Shown here: positions 55,394 through 63,838 of the stretch, one piece after another
Layout of the letters: every line of letters begins with the position of its first letter
Position numbering within the stretch: the stretch's first letter is position 1
Origin: Psychrobacter sp. M13
GTDB taxonomy: Bacteria > Pseudomonadota > Gammaproteobacteria > Pseudomonadales > Moraxellaceae
Assembly (NCBI RefSeq): GCF_030718935.1
Contig: NZ_CP132194.1
Location: 806,001-870,000 of the forward strand
Length of the DNA: 64,000 bases
Direction of reading: 5' to 3'
Program-made: the position numbers and the translations under genes
The notes under the pieces: model-generated
The model's database searches: none
Seen by the model: the letters and a program-made list of their open reading frames with translations, nothing else
Told to the model about the DNA's origin: nothing

Positions 55394-56599
55394 ATGCTAA
55401 ACACCCCATTTTCACCTTGGCCAAGCTTTACTCAAGAAGAAGCGGATGCGGTCAGTCAAGTATTATTATCCAACAAGGTAAATTACTGGACAGGGCAAGA
55501 GTGTCGTCAGTTTGAGACGGAGTTCGCTAAATGGGCTGATAGCAAGTATGCCATTGCGATGGGTAATGGTACGTTGGCATTAGACGTTGCCTTACAAGCG
55601 TTAGATATCGGCGCAGGCGATGAAGTAATCGTTACCCCACGTACCTTTATTGCTAGTATCTCTTCAGTCGTGAACGCCGGAGCCACACCTGTCTTTGCTG
55701 ATGTCGAAGAAGCGACAGGTAATATTACCGCTGAGACTATCGCTGCGGTCATTACAGATAACACCAAGGCAATCGTCTGTGTTCATTTAGCGGGTTGGCC
55801 TTGTGATATGGATGCGATCATGGCGCTGGCAGAGCAGCATAATCTGTATGTGATAGAAGACTGTGCGCAAGCGCATGGTACGCGTTATAAAGGTCGTAGC
55901 GTCGGTAGCATCGGTCATGTTGGTGCGTGGAGCTTTTGCCAGGATAAGATCATGACCACTGGCGGTGAGGGCGGTATGGTCACCACCAATGATGAGCAGT
56001 TATGGCGTAAGATGTGGGCATATAAAGATCATGGCAAAAGCTATGCTGCGGTGTATGAGACTGAGCATCCACCAGGCTATCGCTGGTTGCATGAGAGCTT
56101 CGGTACTAACTGGCGTATGACTGAGATGCAAGCGGTGATTGGCCGTATTCAATTAACGAGAATGGCTGATTGGACCGCGAAGCGTACCGCCAATGCACAG
56201 GCTATATTGGACGAGTGTGATAACTGGCAAGCGCAAGGCTATCTATCTGTGCCTAGGCTTGAGAACATGCCAGCGTTTGCGGATTGTACCCATGGTTATT
56301 ATAAGTTATATGTCTATGTACAGCCAGATAATCTGCCCGAAGGCTGGTCGCGTGATCGCATTATCGCTGAGATTAATGAGTCGTCAGTACCGTGCTTTTC
56401 TGGTTCAGCGTCGGAAGTTTATCTTGAAAAAGCTTTTGATAATACAGGTCTGCGTCCTGAAACGCGTCTGCCAGTAGCTAAGCAATTAGGTGAGACGAGC
56501 TTGATGTTTTTGGTACATCCAACCTTGACTACTGCTGAGATTGAGCAAACCGTAAGCGCTATTCATAGCGTATTTAGCAAAATGGCTGACTCTAACTAA
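55394..56599 (+). CDS. pglE: PLP-dependent sugar aminotransferase, PglE-like (DegT/DnrJ/EryC1 family)
   Basis: Transfers an amino group to C4 of UDP-4-keto-6-deoxy-GlcNAc. PLP lysine K185 in SFCQDKIMTTGGEGG, CAQAHGTRYKGRSVG, GNGTLALDVALQAL, and FGTNWRMTEMQAVIG. 401 residues. It returns to the higher G+C of the flanks. With gdr, pglD and pglC it completes the route to the initiating QuiNAc4NAc (weeK-J-I-H equivalents of Acinetobacter). Confidence 0.88.
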   Translation: MLNTPFSPWPSFTQEEADAVSQVLLSNKVNYWTGQECRQFETEFAKWADSKYAIAMGNGTLALDVALQALDIGAGDEVIVTPRTFIASISSVVNAGATPVFADVEEATGNITAETIAAVITDNTKAIVCVHLAGWPCDMDAIMALAEQHNLYVIEDCAQAHGTRYKGRSVGSIGHVGAWSFCQDKIMTTGGEGGMVTTNDEQLWRKMWAYKDHGKSYAAVYETEHPPGYRWLHESFGTNWRMTEMQAVIGRIQLTRMADWTAKRTANAQAILDECDNWQAQGYLSVPRLENMPAFADCTHGYYKLYVYVQPDNLPEGWSRDRIIAEINESSVPCFSGSASEVYLEKAFDNTGLRPETRLPVAKQLGETSLMFLVHPTLTTAEIEQTVSAIHSVFSKMADSN

Positions 56600-56655
56600 A
56601 GATAAATAATATATACTGGTTTACTCTATCAGATTATTACCACACACAGTTACGG

Positions 56656-58128
56656 ATGCAAATTCTCATGAACAACAAGTTACTCCCTTTACTGAGCGCC
56701 AGTACGATACTGTTAGCCTTAATCATGCCGACTACTGCATCCGCACAAAATCTATACATGAATGATTTGCGCCTAAAGGCTGATATCGATTGGCTGAATA
56801 CGCAAGGCGTGACCCAGATCAGTACCAGCACTTGGCCATTGACGGCTAATGAGATCAAGCGTGGTCTTAGCACCGCTAATGCCGTAACGCCTGCCCAGCA
56901 GCAGATACTTCAATCGGTCTATACTACCCTCAAGCAAAACCCTAACTCTCTAGTACATGCTGATATTGAGGCTAATCTGCAAACCAATCGTCAGCAGCTA
57001 CCTCAGACCTTTGGTGAGGATAAGCTGGCAGGACAGCAGATCAGCGGCTCTATAGGCCTGAGCGAAGAGAACTTAGAATTTAATCTGCAAGTCAATCTGA
57101 AGAACGATAAGCTGATCGAAGACGGCTCTGATGTGAGCTTTGAAGGCTCTTATGTCGCAGGCGGTTTTGCCAATCAGTGGTTAATTGCAGGTCAGATACC
57201 AGCATGGTGGGGGCCTGGGCATGATGGTAGTCTGATACGCGGTGATGCTAGTATTCCTGTGGCTGGATTCACTATGCAGCGTGATCAGCAAGCAGCGCCT
57301 ACTTCACAGTATTTATCATGGGTCGGCCCTTGGCAGTATCAGCTATTTGCAGGGCAACTTGATGATTATGAGGCTATACCAGAAGCTAAGCTGTTTGGTG
57401 CACGTTTGACTGCCCAGCCGTTGCCTTGGTTAGAAGTTGGTGCATCACGCAGCTTTATGTGGGGCGGGGAGGGACGTCCGCAGAGCCTTAGCTCTTTTAC
57501 TGATGCTATCCTAGGAACCAAAGATAACGCTGATAATGGGGCAGTTATTGGTGAAGATCCTGCCAATCAATTGGGTGGCTTTGATGCTCGTGTGAGCCTA
57601 GCGCCCTTGATTAATGTACCAGCTGGCGTCTATGCACAGTATATAGGCGAAGATGAAGCAGGTGGTCTGCCCTCTAAAAACATGTATCTAGCAGGTGCGG
57701 ACTATGCCTCTGCTGCTTACGGTAAGCCTTATCAGCTCTATGCAGAATATACTGATACCCGTACCAGTGGCGAGGTCAGAGGCGTCTCTTATGACCATGG
57801 AACTTATACCGATGGCTACTATCAGAATGGCTATCCATTAGGATATGCGCTGGGCGGTGATGCCGAGAGTATCGCTGTTGGTGGTAGATTATGGCTTGAT
57901 GAGAGTAACTTTATCAATGCTAAGCTGCAACATGCTAAAGTCAATCAATCCGATGAAAATGATAATCAAGCTTTTCCGAATACGGATAAGATCACCGCTA
58001 TTGATGTCGCATGGGAGCATCAATTGCAGCCGCTAGTGAGCATTAATTCTAGAGTTTGGGCAGTCGATTCGGATATTCAATCAACCGATATCGGTGTCGG
58101 CGTTGGTCTTGAGCTTAAGGCTTATTAA
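56656..58128 (+). CDS. wzi: Capsule assembly outer-membrane protein Wzi
   Basis: Outer-membrane beta-barrel lectin that anchors capsule at the surface. Signal peptide (LLPLLSASTILLALIMPTTA, cut near ASA), an N-terminal helical part (LKADIDWLNTQGV), then a barrel with alternating hydrophobic residues and the family signature AWWGPGHDGSLIRGDAS near residue 185. The C-terminus ends GVGVGLELKAY, with an aromatic last residue. 490 residues. ATG 56656 or 56668 may be used; no clear ribosome site decides. Last gene of the capsule cluster; a hairpin terminator follows. Confidence 0.9.
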   Translation: MQILMNNKLLPLLSASTILLALIMPTTASAQNLYMNDLRLKADIDWLNTQGVTQISTSTWPLTANEIKRGLSTANAVTPAQQQILQSVYTTLKQNPNSLVHADIEANLQTNRQQLPQTFGEDKLAGQQISGSIGLSEENLEFNLQVNLKNDKLIEDGSDVSFEGSYVAGGFANQWLIAGQIPAWWGPGHDGSLIRGDASIPVAGFTMQRDQQAAPTSQYLSWVGPWQYQLFAGQLDDYEAIPEAKLFGARLTAQPLPWLEVGASRSFMWGGEGRPQSLSSFTDAILGTKDNADNGAVIGEDPANQLGGFDARVSLAPLINVPAGVYAQYIGEDEAGGLPSKNMYLAGADYASAAYGKPYQLYAEYTDTRTSGEVRGVSYDHGTYTDGYYQNGYPLGYALGGDAESIAVGGRLWLDESNFINAKLQHAKVNQSDENDNQAFPNTDKITAIDVAWEHQLQPLVSINSRVWAVDSDIQSTDIGVGVGLELKAY

Positions 58129-58156
58129 ACTATTCAGCAATGTAAATTTTTATAAA

Positions 58157-58185
58157 TGTAGGCTGGGTTTTTAACCCAGCTTTTT
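58157..58185 (+). terminator. Terminator built from a GTAGGCTGG-type repeat
   Basis: GCTGGGTT-TTT-AACCCAGC followed by TTTTT (58162-58185) forms an 8-bp hairpin right after wzi. The sequence TGTAGGCTGGGTTTTTAACC at 58157-58176 nearly equals the left arm of the element at 27179 and so belongs to the same repeat family. Confidence 0.8.
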
Positions 58186-58209
58186 GATTTTTAAAATACT
58201 TTTAGATTT

Positions 58210-58280
58210 TGTAGGATGCGCCACGCGCACCGATAATGACGCTACTATCAACCATCGGTGCATGAAATGCACCCTACGCC
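58210..58280. repeat. Inverted repeat with GTAGG...CCTAC ends
   Basis: TGTAGGATGCGCCACGCGCA then CCGAT (58210-58234) faces ATCGGTGCATGAAATGCACC then CTACGCC (to 58280). Partial pairing of 20 or so bases with some mismatches; a typical intergenic hairpin between wzi and scpB. Confidence 0.65.
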
Positions 58281-58303
58281 TACTTTGCTGCGCATTTTGC
58301 TAA

Positions 58304-58846
58304 TTAGATACTTGACCCTATCGCTGCCAAATCTGGCATCGGTGGTAGCTCATCTAAATGGTTCAGCCCAAACGCATCCAAAAATTGCGCGGTAGTATGT
58401 AATAGAGCAGGGCGTCCTAAAGTGTCTTTATAGCCATCCTCGACTATCCAGCCTTTATCAAATAGCTGGCGTAGCATATTGCTCGATAACGTCACCCCGC
58501 GCACATATTCGATATCACTACGAGTCACGGGTTGCTTATAGGCGATGACACTTAAGGTTTCCAATAGCGCTTGGCTTAAGCGCTGCTGGCGCTGCGGGAA
58601 TGCTTGTTGAATGAGCCCACTGTAGCTATCGGCGATCTGCAAGCGATAGCCGCTAGCGGTTTGATTTAGTCGCAATACGCCCGTCGCCAAGCGTTGTTGC
58701 AGAATAGCTAAGGCTTGCTCGAGCTGTTTGTTGGATAAGCTAAGATGTTTTTGTAGATCAGCAGCAGTAAGTGGTGTTTCGGAGGCGTGTAGTAGTACCT
58801 CGATATGCAGGCTATGACTGTGGCTTTCGGCATTACTATTAGCCAT
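58304..58846 (-). CDS. scpB: Segregation and condensation protein B
   Basis: Winged-helix kleisin-associated subunit of the SMC-ScpAB complex that helps chromosome segregation. VEVLLHASETPLTAADLQKH-like N-terminal domain, then the signature LETLSVIAYKQPVTRSDIEY followed by RGVTLSSNMLRQLFDKGWI. 180 residues. It follows scpA on the same strand with 163 bases of repeat-bearing spacer between. Confidence 0.93.
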   Translation of the reverse strand: MANSNAESHSHSLHIEVLLHASETPLTAADLQKHLSLSNKQLEQALAILQQRLATGVLRLNQTASGYRLQIADSYSGLIQQAFPQRQQRLSQALLETLSVIAYKQPVTRSDIEYVRGVTLSSNMLRQLFDKGWIVEDGYKDTLGRPALLHTTAQFLDAFGLNHLDELPPMPDLAAIGSSI

Positions 58847-58882
58847 TGAGAGTTGCTCTTTTTGTTTAATTTTTATCGAGAT

Positions 58883-58998
58883 GTGTAGGGTGTGGTTAGT
58901 TTTATTAAATTCGCGTAGAGAATGCAGATAAAACGTAACCCGCCTTTTTAAAATTTAATTTGATAGGCCGGTTACGCTGCGCTAACCACACCCTACAC
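58883..58998. repeat. Intergenic inverted repeat between scpA and scpB
   Basis: GTGTAGGGTGTGGTTAG (58883-58899) and its exact reverse complement (58982-58998) are 17-bp perfect arms. An inner pair CGTAACC (58934-58940) / GGTTACG (58970-58976) is nested within. No open reading frame inside. Confidence 0.75.
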
Positions 58999-59009
58999 CT
59001 AATAACACC

Positions 59010-59867
59010 TTACGCCAACCATGCCAAATTTAATTGGTCTAAAGGCTCGTTTTTATCATTGTTCATAACCCCAACCAACTGACGTTTCATTAGCTCTAAT
59101 ACTGCAACAAAGCTAACCACCACCCCGATTTTACCTTGGGTTTTATCTAATAGCTGATGAAAAGAGCGCGTGCCATCGCCACTTAACTGGCGACTGATAC
59201 TAGCAATACGATTGGCGAGCGTGACGCTATCGGCTTTTATGGTATGGGCGTGCAGTTGATAATCAGGTTGCAGCTGCATTTTAAATAAGCTCTCAATAAG
59301 CAGGTTAGGCGAGTAGCTAGGCAGTTCAGCTTGCATAATATCGTGGTCAGGCATACTGACCAATGCTAAGAAAACATCGCGCTCAAGGCGTACGAGCGTA
59401 TCTAAGCGCTGGCTTGCGCCTTTTATCTGCGCATAAGCTTCCAAGCGTTCAATAAGTTCAGCCTTGGGGTCACGCTCATCGGTTGGCGTTTGTGGTTTGG
59501 GTAATAACAGCTCAGACTTAATAGCGATTAGGGTTGAGGCCATCAGTAGATAGTCACCTGCCAGCTCAAAATGCTCGTGATCTAACTGACTAATATAAGC
59601 CAAATACTGCTCGGTAATCGGCAGTATTGGCATTTGGGTCAGATCAAAGTTGTTCTTTTTGACTAAGTATAATAAAAAGTCTAATGGCCCTGCAAATTGC
59701 TCAAGCCAAATCGCAAAAGCTTGCGGTGGTACATACAGATCGTCAGGCAGCTGCTGCACAGGTGTCTGATAAATACGTAAGCTTATATCGCGCTCATGAT
59801 GATGGCTAGAGCCAGTGCTAGACTCTACAATGATATTCTTAGCTGAGAGTTCAGTATTGGTTAGCAT
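59010..59867 (-). CDS. scpA: Segregation and condensation protein A
   Basis: Kleisin that bridges the SMC heads. The N-terminal kleisin signature EQFAGPLDFLLYLVKKNNFD near 54-73, then ITEQYLAYISQ and YLLMASTLIAIKSELLLP; C-terminal winged-helix region (TQGKIGVVVSFVAVLELMKR near 245). 285 residues, with a polar N-terminal extension of about 45. Downstream of trpS by 35 bases on the - strand, so trpS-scpA-scpB probably form a unit. Confidence 0.93.
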   Translation of the reverse strand: MLTNTELSAKNIIVESSTGSSHHHERDISLRIYQTPVQQLPDDLYVPPQAFAIWLEQFAGPLDFLLYLVKKNNFDLTQMPILPITEQYLAYISQLDHEHFELAGDYLLMASTLIAIKSELLLPKPQTPTDERDPKAELIERLEAYAQIKGASQRLDTLVRLERDVFLALVSMPDHDIMQAELPSYSPNLLIESLFKMQLQPDYQLHAHTIKADSVTLANRIASISRQLSGDGTRSFHQLLDKTQGKIGVVVSFVAVLELMKRQLVGVMNNDKNEPLDQLNLAWLA

Positions 59868-59902
59868 GCGCTTGGCTACCTAAGTTATCCAATTGACTCA
59901 AG

Positions 59903-60994
59903 TTACTTAAGCTTAGCAAGCGGTCGAATACCGATAGCGCGGCGAGTTTTATCTAGCTGCTTACGGCTATGACGACGGGCTTTGTCTGCGCCCATTTGCA
60001 AGATTTCTTCAAGCTCTTTAGGGTTATTCATCAGCTGCTCATAGCGCTCGCGAAACGGGGCAATCTCAGTATTTATTTTATCGAATAGTGCTTGCTTAGC
60101 ATCACCCCAACCAATACCTGTAGTAAAGGCTTCACGCATAACAGCGACCTCCTCAGCGGTAGCAAAGGCTTTATAAATCTCAAAAATAGCTGAATCATCA
60201 GGGTCTTTTGGCTCATCAGGTAGCTGAGAGTTAGTCACTATTTTCATAATCGCTTTGTGCATCTGCTTCTCTGAGCTGACCTGCGGATTCATCTCACCAA
60301 ATAGCGGGATAGTATTACCGTAGCTTTTGCTCATTTTACGTCCATCAAGGCCCGTTAATAATGGTGTATCATCATCGACGACGGCATTAGGTAAGGTAAA
60401 CAGCGGCTTATAGCGATGATTAAAAGTACCTGCGATATCACGCGCCATCTCGATATGCTGAACTTGATCACGGCCTACTGGCACGTGGGTCGCATTAAAC
60501 ATTAAGATATCAGCCGCCATCAGCACAGGATAACCGAATAGCCCCATCGTCACGCCTAAATCAGCATCGACATCATTGTCTACGTTGACATCGACAGCGG
60601 CTTTATAGGCGTGGGCACGGTTCATCAGCCCTTTGGCGCATGAGCAATTCAACACCCAAGCCAGCTCTGGTATTTCAGGCACATCAGACTGACGATAAAA
60701 GGTCACGCGCTCAGGATCAAGGCCACAGGCCAACCAAGTCGCGGCAATCGATTTGGTCGATTCATGAATCACCGCAGGATCATAACAGCCAATAATGCCA
60801 TGATAATCCGCTAAAAAGAAAAACGCCTCATCATCGCTGTTTTGAATAGACTCAATAGCAGGACGAATCGCGCCAACATAATTGCCTAAATGTAGCGTAC
60901 CTGTTGGTTTAATCCCTGTTAAGATGCGTTTGCTAGCTTTGGTATTATCAGTAGCAGTGTCGGTAGTAGCAGGTTTAGCAGTGTTGTCGCTCAT
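59903..60994 (-). CDS. trpS: Tryptophanyl-tRNA synthetase
   Basis: Class I aminoacyl-tRNA synthetase charging tRNA-Trp. HIGH-type motif [16 protein letters not shown] at about 26-41 (HLGN) and KMSKS in [20 protein letters not shown] near 212-231. Other blocks: [14 protein letters not shown] and [15 protein letters not shown]. 363 residues; the first 20 are a Thr/Asp-rich extension ([19 protein letters not shown]). Upstream of scpA, as in several gammaproteobacteria. Confidence 0.95.
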   Translation of the reverse strand: MSDNTAKPATTDTATDNTKASKRILTGIKPTGTLHLGNYVGAIRPAIESIQNSDDEAFFFLADYHGIIGCYDPAVIHESTKSIAATWLACGLDPERVTFYRQSDVPEIPELAWVLNCSCAKGLMNRAHAYKAAVDVNVDNDVDADLGVTMGLFGYPVLMAADILMFNATHVPVGRDQVQHIEMARDIAGTFNHRYKPLFTLPNAVVDDDTPLLTGLDGRKMSKSYGNTIPLFGEMNPQVSSEKQMHKAIMKIVTNSQLPDEPKDPDDSAIFEIYKAFATAEEVAVMREAFTTGIGWGDAKQALFDKINTEIAPFRERYEQLMNNPKELEEILQMGADKARRHSRKQLDKTRRAIGIRPLAKLK

Positions 60995-61110
60995 AAAAGA
61001 TCCGTTATTGTATTTATAATAATATTAAAAGGTAGCTATAAAAATTTGACGCTAATAAATAGGGGTAAAGTATAACAAATTTACGCATTAGCTAATATCG
61101 CGTGTAGCGA

Positions 61111-62205
61111 CTATTTATAAATGTCAGTACGCCCATTAGGCCCATTCTTAAAACGCCTGTGAAACCACATCCACTGCGTCGGATCAATGCGTATCAAACC
61201 CTCTAATATCTCATTGACGCGCGTAGCATCTTTGATTTCATCATTGCTAGGATAACCATCCAAAGCTGGGGTAATGGTTAGATGATAATGCGGTCTTTTG
61301 CCTTTAGGGAGATTATCTGGTGTTTGCCGATAAGTATGCAGCGCCATAACCGCAGGTGGGTTGTTTTTGTTACCCATTTTGGCAAGGCGTCTTGAGGCCG
61401 TAATCGTGGCGGCTGGCACCCCAAAAAAGGGCGCCATGACGCCTTGTTTTAGACCGTAATCTTGATCGGGCGAGTACCAAATCACATGACCGCTATTGAT
61501 AGAGTCCACTAAGCTGCGCATGTCACGGCTTGAGATTTGCTTACCGAAGATAGAGGTGCGACCATTGTAAATAAACCAATTAAGTAGCGCGTTGTTTTGC
61601 GGTCGATACATGCAATCGGTTGCAAAAAACTGAGTGCAGAGTAATCCACCCAGATCGAGCATCGTATAATGAGCGCCTAATAAGATAACCGCACGACCTT
61701 CATTTTGTGCATTAACCAAATGCTGTAAGCCTGAAATAGACACCGTACGGGTAAAGACGTTTGGGCGGAACCAAGCGCACAAGGTTTCAAATACCCCAAT
61801 ACCTTGATTGACAAAGACTTGCTTCGCCATTAGCTCACGTTCAACTGCTGGTTTTTCAGGAAAGGCTAATTTAAGGTTGATCAACGTATCACGTCGTCGC
61901 GAGCCTGCCAGCTTATATATCAAGATACCCAGCTTACGCCCCAGCCAAAACTGTAAACGCAGCGGTAAATAGATCATAGGAAACACAATAGCCAATAGCA
62001 GCCAGATAGCCCAGTATTTGGGCAGTAAAAACTGCCACTCAAAAGCTTTTTTGTGAGCCTTAGCGGTACGCTTATGGGTTTGGGTAATCGTCGGCGTACC
62101 AGCGGGAATAGCTGGTGCTGGACGATCTGGCGATTTGTGACCTCCAGCTGGCGGAACATCTTGTGAGTTGGCTTTGCTAGGGTCGTATTGTTCAGGCGCT
62201 TTCAT
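61111..62205 (-). CDS. Lipid A biosynthesis-type acyltransferase (LpxL/LpxM family)
   Basis: Inner-membrane acyltransferase adding a secondary acyl chain to lipid A. HX4D motif H179-YTML-D184, one N-terminal membrane helix (IWLLLAIVFPMIYLPL, about residues 70-85), and family blocks WYSPDQDYGLKQGVMAPFFG and TASRRLAKMGNKNNPPAV, ending WMWFHRRFKNGPNGRT. 364 residues from ATG 62205; the first 50 residues are a Pro-rich cytosolic extension (GHKSPDRPAPAIPAGTPTIT). No convincing ribosome site; a TTG at 62265 could extend it. LpxL and LpxM cannot be told apart here. Confidence 0.86.
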   Translation of the reverse strand: MKAPEQYDPSKANSQDVPPAGGHKSPDRPAPAIPAGTPTITQTHKRTAKAHKKAFEWQFLLPKYWAIWLLLAIVFPMIYLPLRLQFWLGRKLGILIYKLAGSRRRDTLINLKLAFPEKPAVERELMAKQVFVNQGIGVFETLCAWFRPNVFTRTVSISGLQHLVNAQNEGRAVILLGAHYTMLDLGGLLCTQFFATDCMYRPQNNALLNWFIYNGRTSIFGKQISSRDMRSLVDSINSGHVIWYSPDQDYGLKQGVMAPFFGVPAATITASRRLAKMGNKNNPPAVMALHTYRQTPDNLPKGKRPHYHLTITPALDGYPSNDEIKDATRVNEILEGLIRIDPTQWMWFHRRFKNGPNGRTDIYK

Positions 62206-62340
62206 AAAAGGGATACTAGTAATAAAAGTTGCTCTTATGATGGGGTAGCACTGCTGACTTTGCAAGCTGGTTTTTAAAATGGTGGTTAAGGTTGTTTGAG
62301 TTTTATAAGTTTGCTAATGAATTGGTTTTCTTTATTTATC

Positions 62341-62358
62341 CGTGGGTTGCCACCCACG
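62341..62358. repeat. Short hairpin CGTGGGTTGCCACCCACG
   Basis: CGTGGGT and ACCCACG arms around TGCC form a 7-bp stem between the acyltransferase gene and rpsI. Part of a 613-base gene-free stretch (62206-62818) that otherwise holds the repeat at 62440-62581 and the rpsI terminator. Confidence 0.6.
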
Positions 62359-62439
62359 CTACTTAAAGTTGAATTAAGAATCGATTTATATCTTATAGGT
62401 CATTGCAATATCAAATCATTTTAATGATTTAGATTATGC

Positions 62440-62581
62440 CGTAGGCTGGCGCTTTTAGCCCAGCGCTTTTGTTTATATCATTAAATAAGACACATTTTAA
62501 TATTAATTTTATAATACGATTTTTATTATTTAATATTTTGATTTTGCATAATGTTTGCTGGGCTGAAGCCACAGCCTACGC
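62440..62581. repeat. GTAGGCTGG-type inverted-repeat element
   Basis: CGTAGGCTG (62440-62448) and CAGCCTACG (62572-62580) are inverted ends, with secondary pairs GGCGCTTTTAGCCCAGC and GCTGGGCTGAAGCC inside. The ends match the element at 27179-27250 and the half copy at 58157. Interior A+T-rich, no gene. Confidence 0.65.
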
Positions 62582-62686
62582 GACGTTAACTATTTTTGTT
62601 TTAATTTAAAGCTAATCTATATTTTACAGTTTAATATAGCAGTCTATCTATTCATTCTATCGATATGTTCGATTTTCCTTCGCTCA

Positions 62687-62726
62687 TAAAAAAACCTTAT
62701 AAGCGATAAATCACTTATAAGGTTTT
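62687..62726 (-). terminator. Terminator of rplM-rpsI
   Basis: Read on the - strand, AAAACCTTATAAG (62726 to 62714) pairs with CTTATAAGGTTTT (62703 to 62691), followed by more T residues (to about 62687). It lies about 93 bases after the rpsI stop. Confidence 0.85.
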
Positions 62727-62818
62727 GCAAATCTATGCTTTTATTTATTGTTGCTAGTCTTAATAAACTAATAATGCGTTCAACAGAGTAGCGGTAAATA
62801 AATAAGCAATAGCTTTGA

Positions 62819-63205
62819 TTAACGTTTCGAGAATTGTGGACGTTTACGTGCTTTACGTAGACCAACTTTCTTACGTTCAACTTGACGTGAGTCACGAGTG
62901 ACAAAACCAGCAGCTTTAAGCGCAGGCTTATTGGTTTCGTCAAGCTCAACTAATGCACGAGTGATACCGTGGCGAATAGCGCCTGCTTGACCACTGATAC
63001 CACCACCTTTTACAGTGATATAGATATCATAAGCGCTAGCAGAGTCAAGTAACTCTAATGGCTGACGAACAACCATGCGTGAAGTCTCACGGCTGAAGTA
63101 CTCATCAAGTGGCTTGCCGTTAACTTTGATGTCACCAGTACCTTTAGATAAAAAGACACGAGCAGTAGAAGTCTTACGACGACCAGTTCCGTAATTGCGT
63201 TCCAT
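62819..63205 (-). CDS. rpsI: 30S ribosomal protein S9
   Basis: Small-subunit ribosomal protein whose basic C-terminal tail reaches the P-site t[42 protein letters not shown] and the end [16 protein letters not shown] (C-terminal Lys-Arg) are canonical. 128 residues. It is nine bases after rplM on the same strand, as nearly everywhere in bacteria. Confidence 0.98.
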   Translation of the reverse strand: MERNYGTGRRKTSTARVFLSKGTGDIKVNGKPLDEYFSRETSRMVVRQPLELLDSASAYDIYITVKGGGISGQAGAIRHGITRALVELDETNKPALKAAGFVTRDSRQVERKKVGLRKARKRPQFSKR

Positions 63206-63214
63206 AGTATATCC

Positions 63215-63643
63215 TTAGATGTCTAATTCTTTAGGTTGCTGAGCGGCGTGTGGATGCTCTGTGCCCGCATACAATTTCAGCTTCTTAATCATTGCATAGC
63301 CAAGAGGACCCTTTGGAAGCATACCTTTAACAGCCTTATGCAAAACATCTTCAGGCTTCTTTGCAAGCAGCTTAGAGAAGTTAGTTTCTCTGATACCACC
63401 TGGATAACCAGTATGACGATAGTACTTTTTGTCTTGCGCTTTTTTGCCCGTTACCGTGATCTTGTCAGCATTGATGACGACAATAAAGTCACCAGTGTCA
63501 ACGTGCGGGGTAAACGAGGGCTTATGCTTGCCACGTAAGCGAGTAGCAATTTGAGTAGCTAGGCGACCAAGAGTTTTGCCGTCAGCATCTACGACAAACC
63601 AGTCATGGGTCACATCAGCTGGTTTTGCACTAAGTGTTTTCAT
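63215..63643 (-). CDS. rplM: 50S ribosomal protein L13
   Basis: Early-assembly large-subunit protein. [71 protein letters not shown] and [20 protein letters not shown] are canonical. 142 residues. First gene of the rplM-rpsI operon, with a good promoter upstream. Confidence 0.98.
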   Translation of the reverse strand: MKTLSAKPADVTHDWFVVDADGKTLGRLATQIATRLRGKHKPSFTPHVDTGDFIVVINADKITVTGKKAQDKKYYRHTGYPGGIRETNFSKLLAKKPEDVLHKAVKGMLPKGPLGYAMIKKLKLYAGTEHPHAAQQPKELDI

Positions 63644-63668
63644 GATAAAACCTTAAATTTAGAATTCG

Positions 63669-63699
63669 TTGAGAGTTTAGCTGGGAACGGGGCTCTCAA
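63669..63699 (-). promoter_or_regulatory. Leader hairpin of rplM mRNA (possible L13 control site)
   Basis: In the leader of about 65 bases, TTGAGAG (63699-63693 on the - strand) pairs with CTCTCAA (63675-63669) around a 17-nt loop containing CCCCGTTCCC. L13 is reported to repress rplM in E. coli through its leader; whether this hairpin is the site is inference. Confidence 0.4.
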
Positions 63700-63713
63700 A
63701 AAACAGACTGCAC

Positions 63714-63742
63714 ATTATAAGCAGTAGAGCAGATGGTTGCAA
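63714..63742 (-). promoter_or_regulatory. Sigma-70 type promoter of rplM-rpsI
   Basis: On the - strand: -35 TTGCAA (63742-63737), 17-base spacer, -10 TATAAT (63719-63714). It starts transcription about 65 bases before the rplM ATG. Confidence 0.8.
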
Positions 63743-63838
63743 GCTGCATTGGGGTTTATTTTTGCCTACCGCTTATTAATGAGTCATATTCAGCAGGTTT
63801 TTGCCTTTATTATCATTTTAAATGATAAAGAGGTTCGA

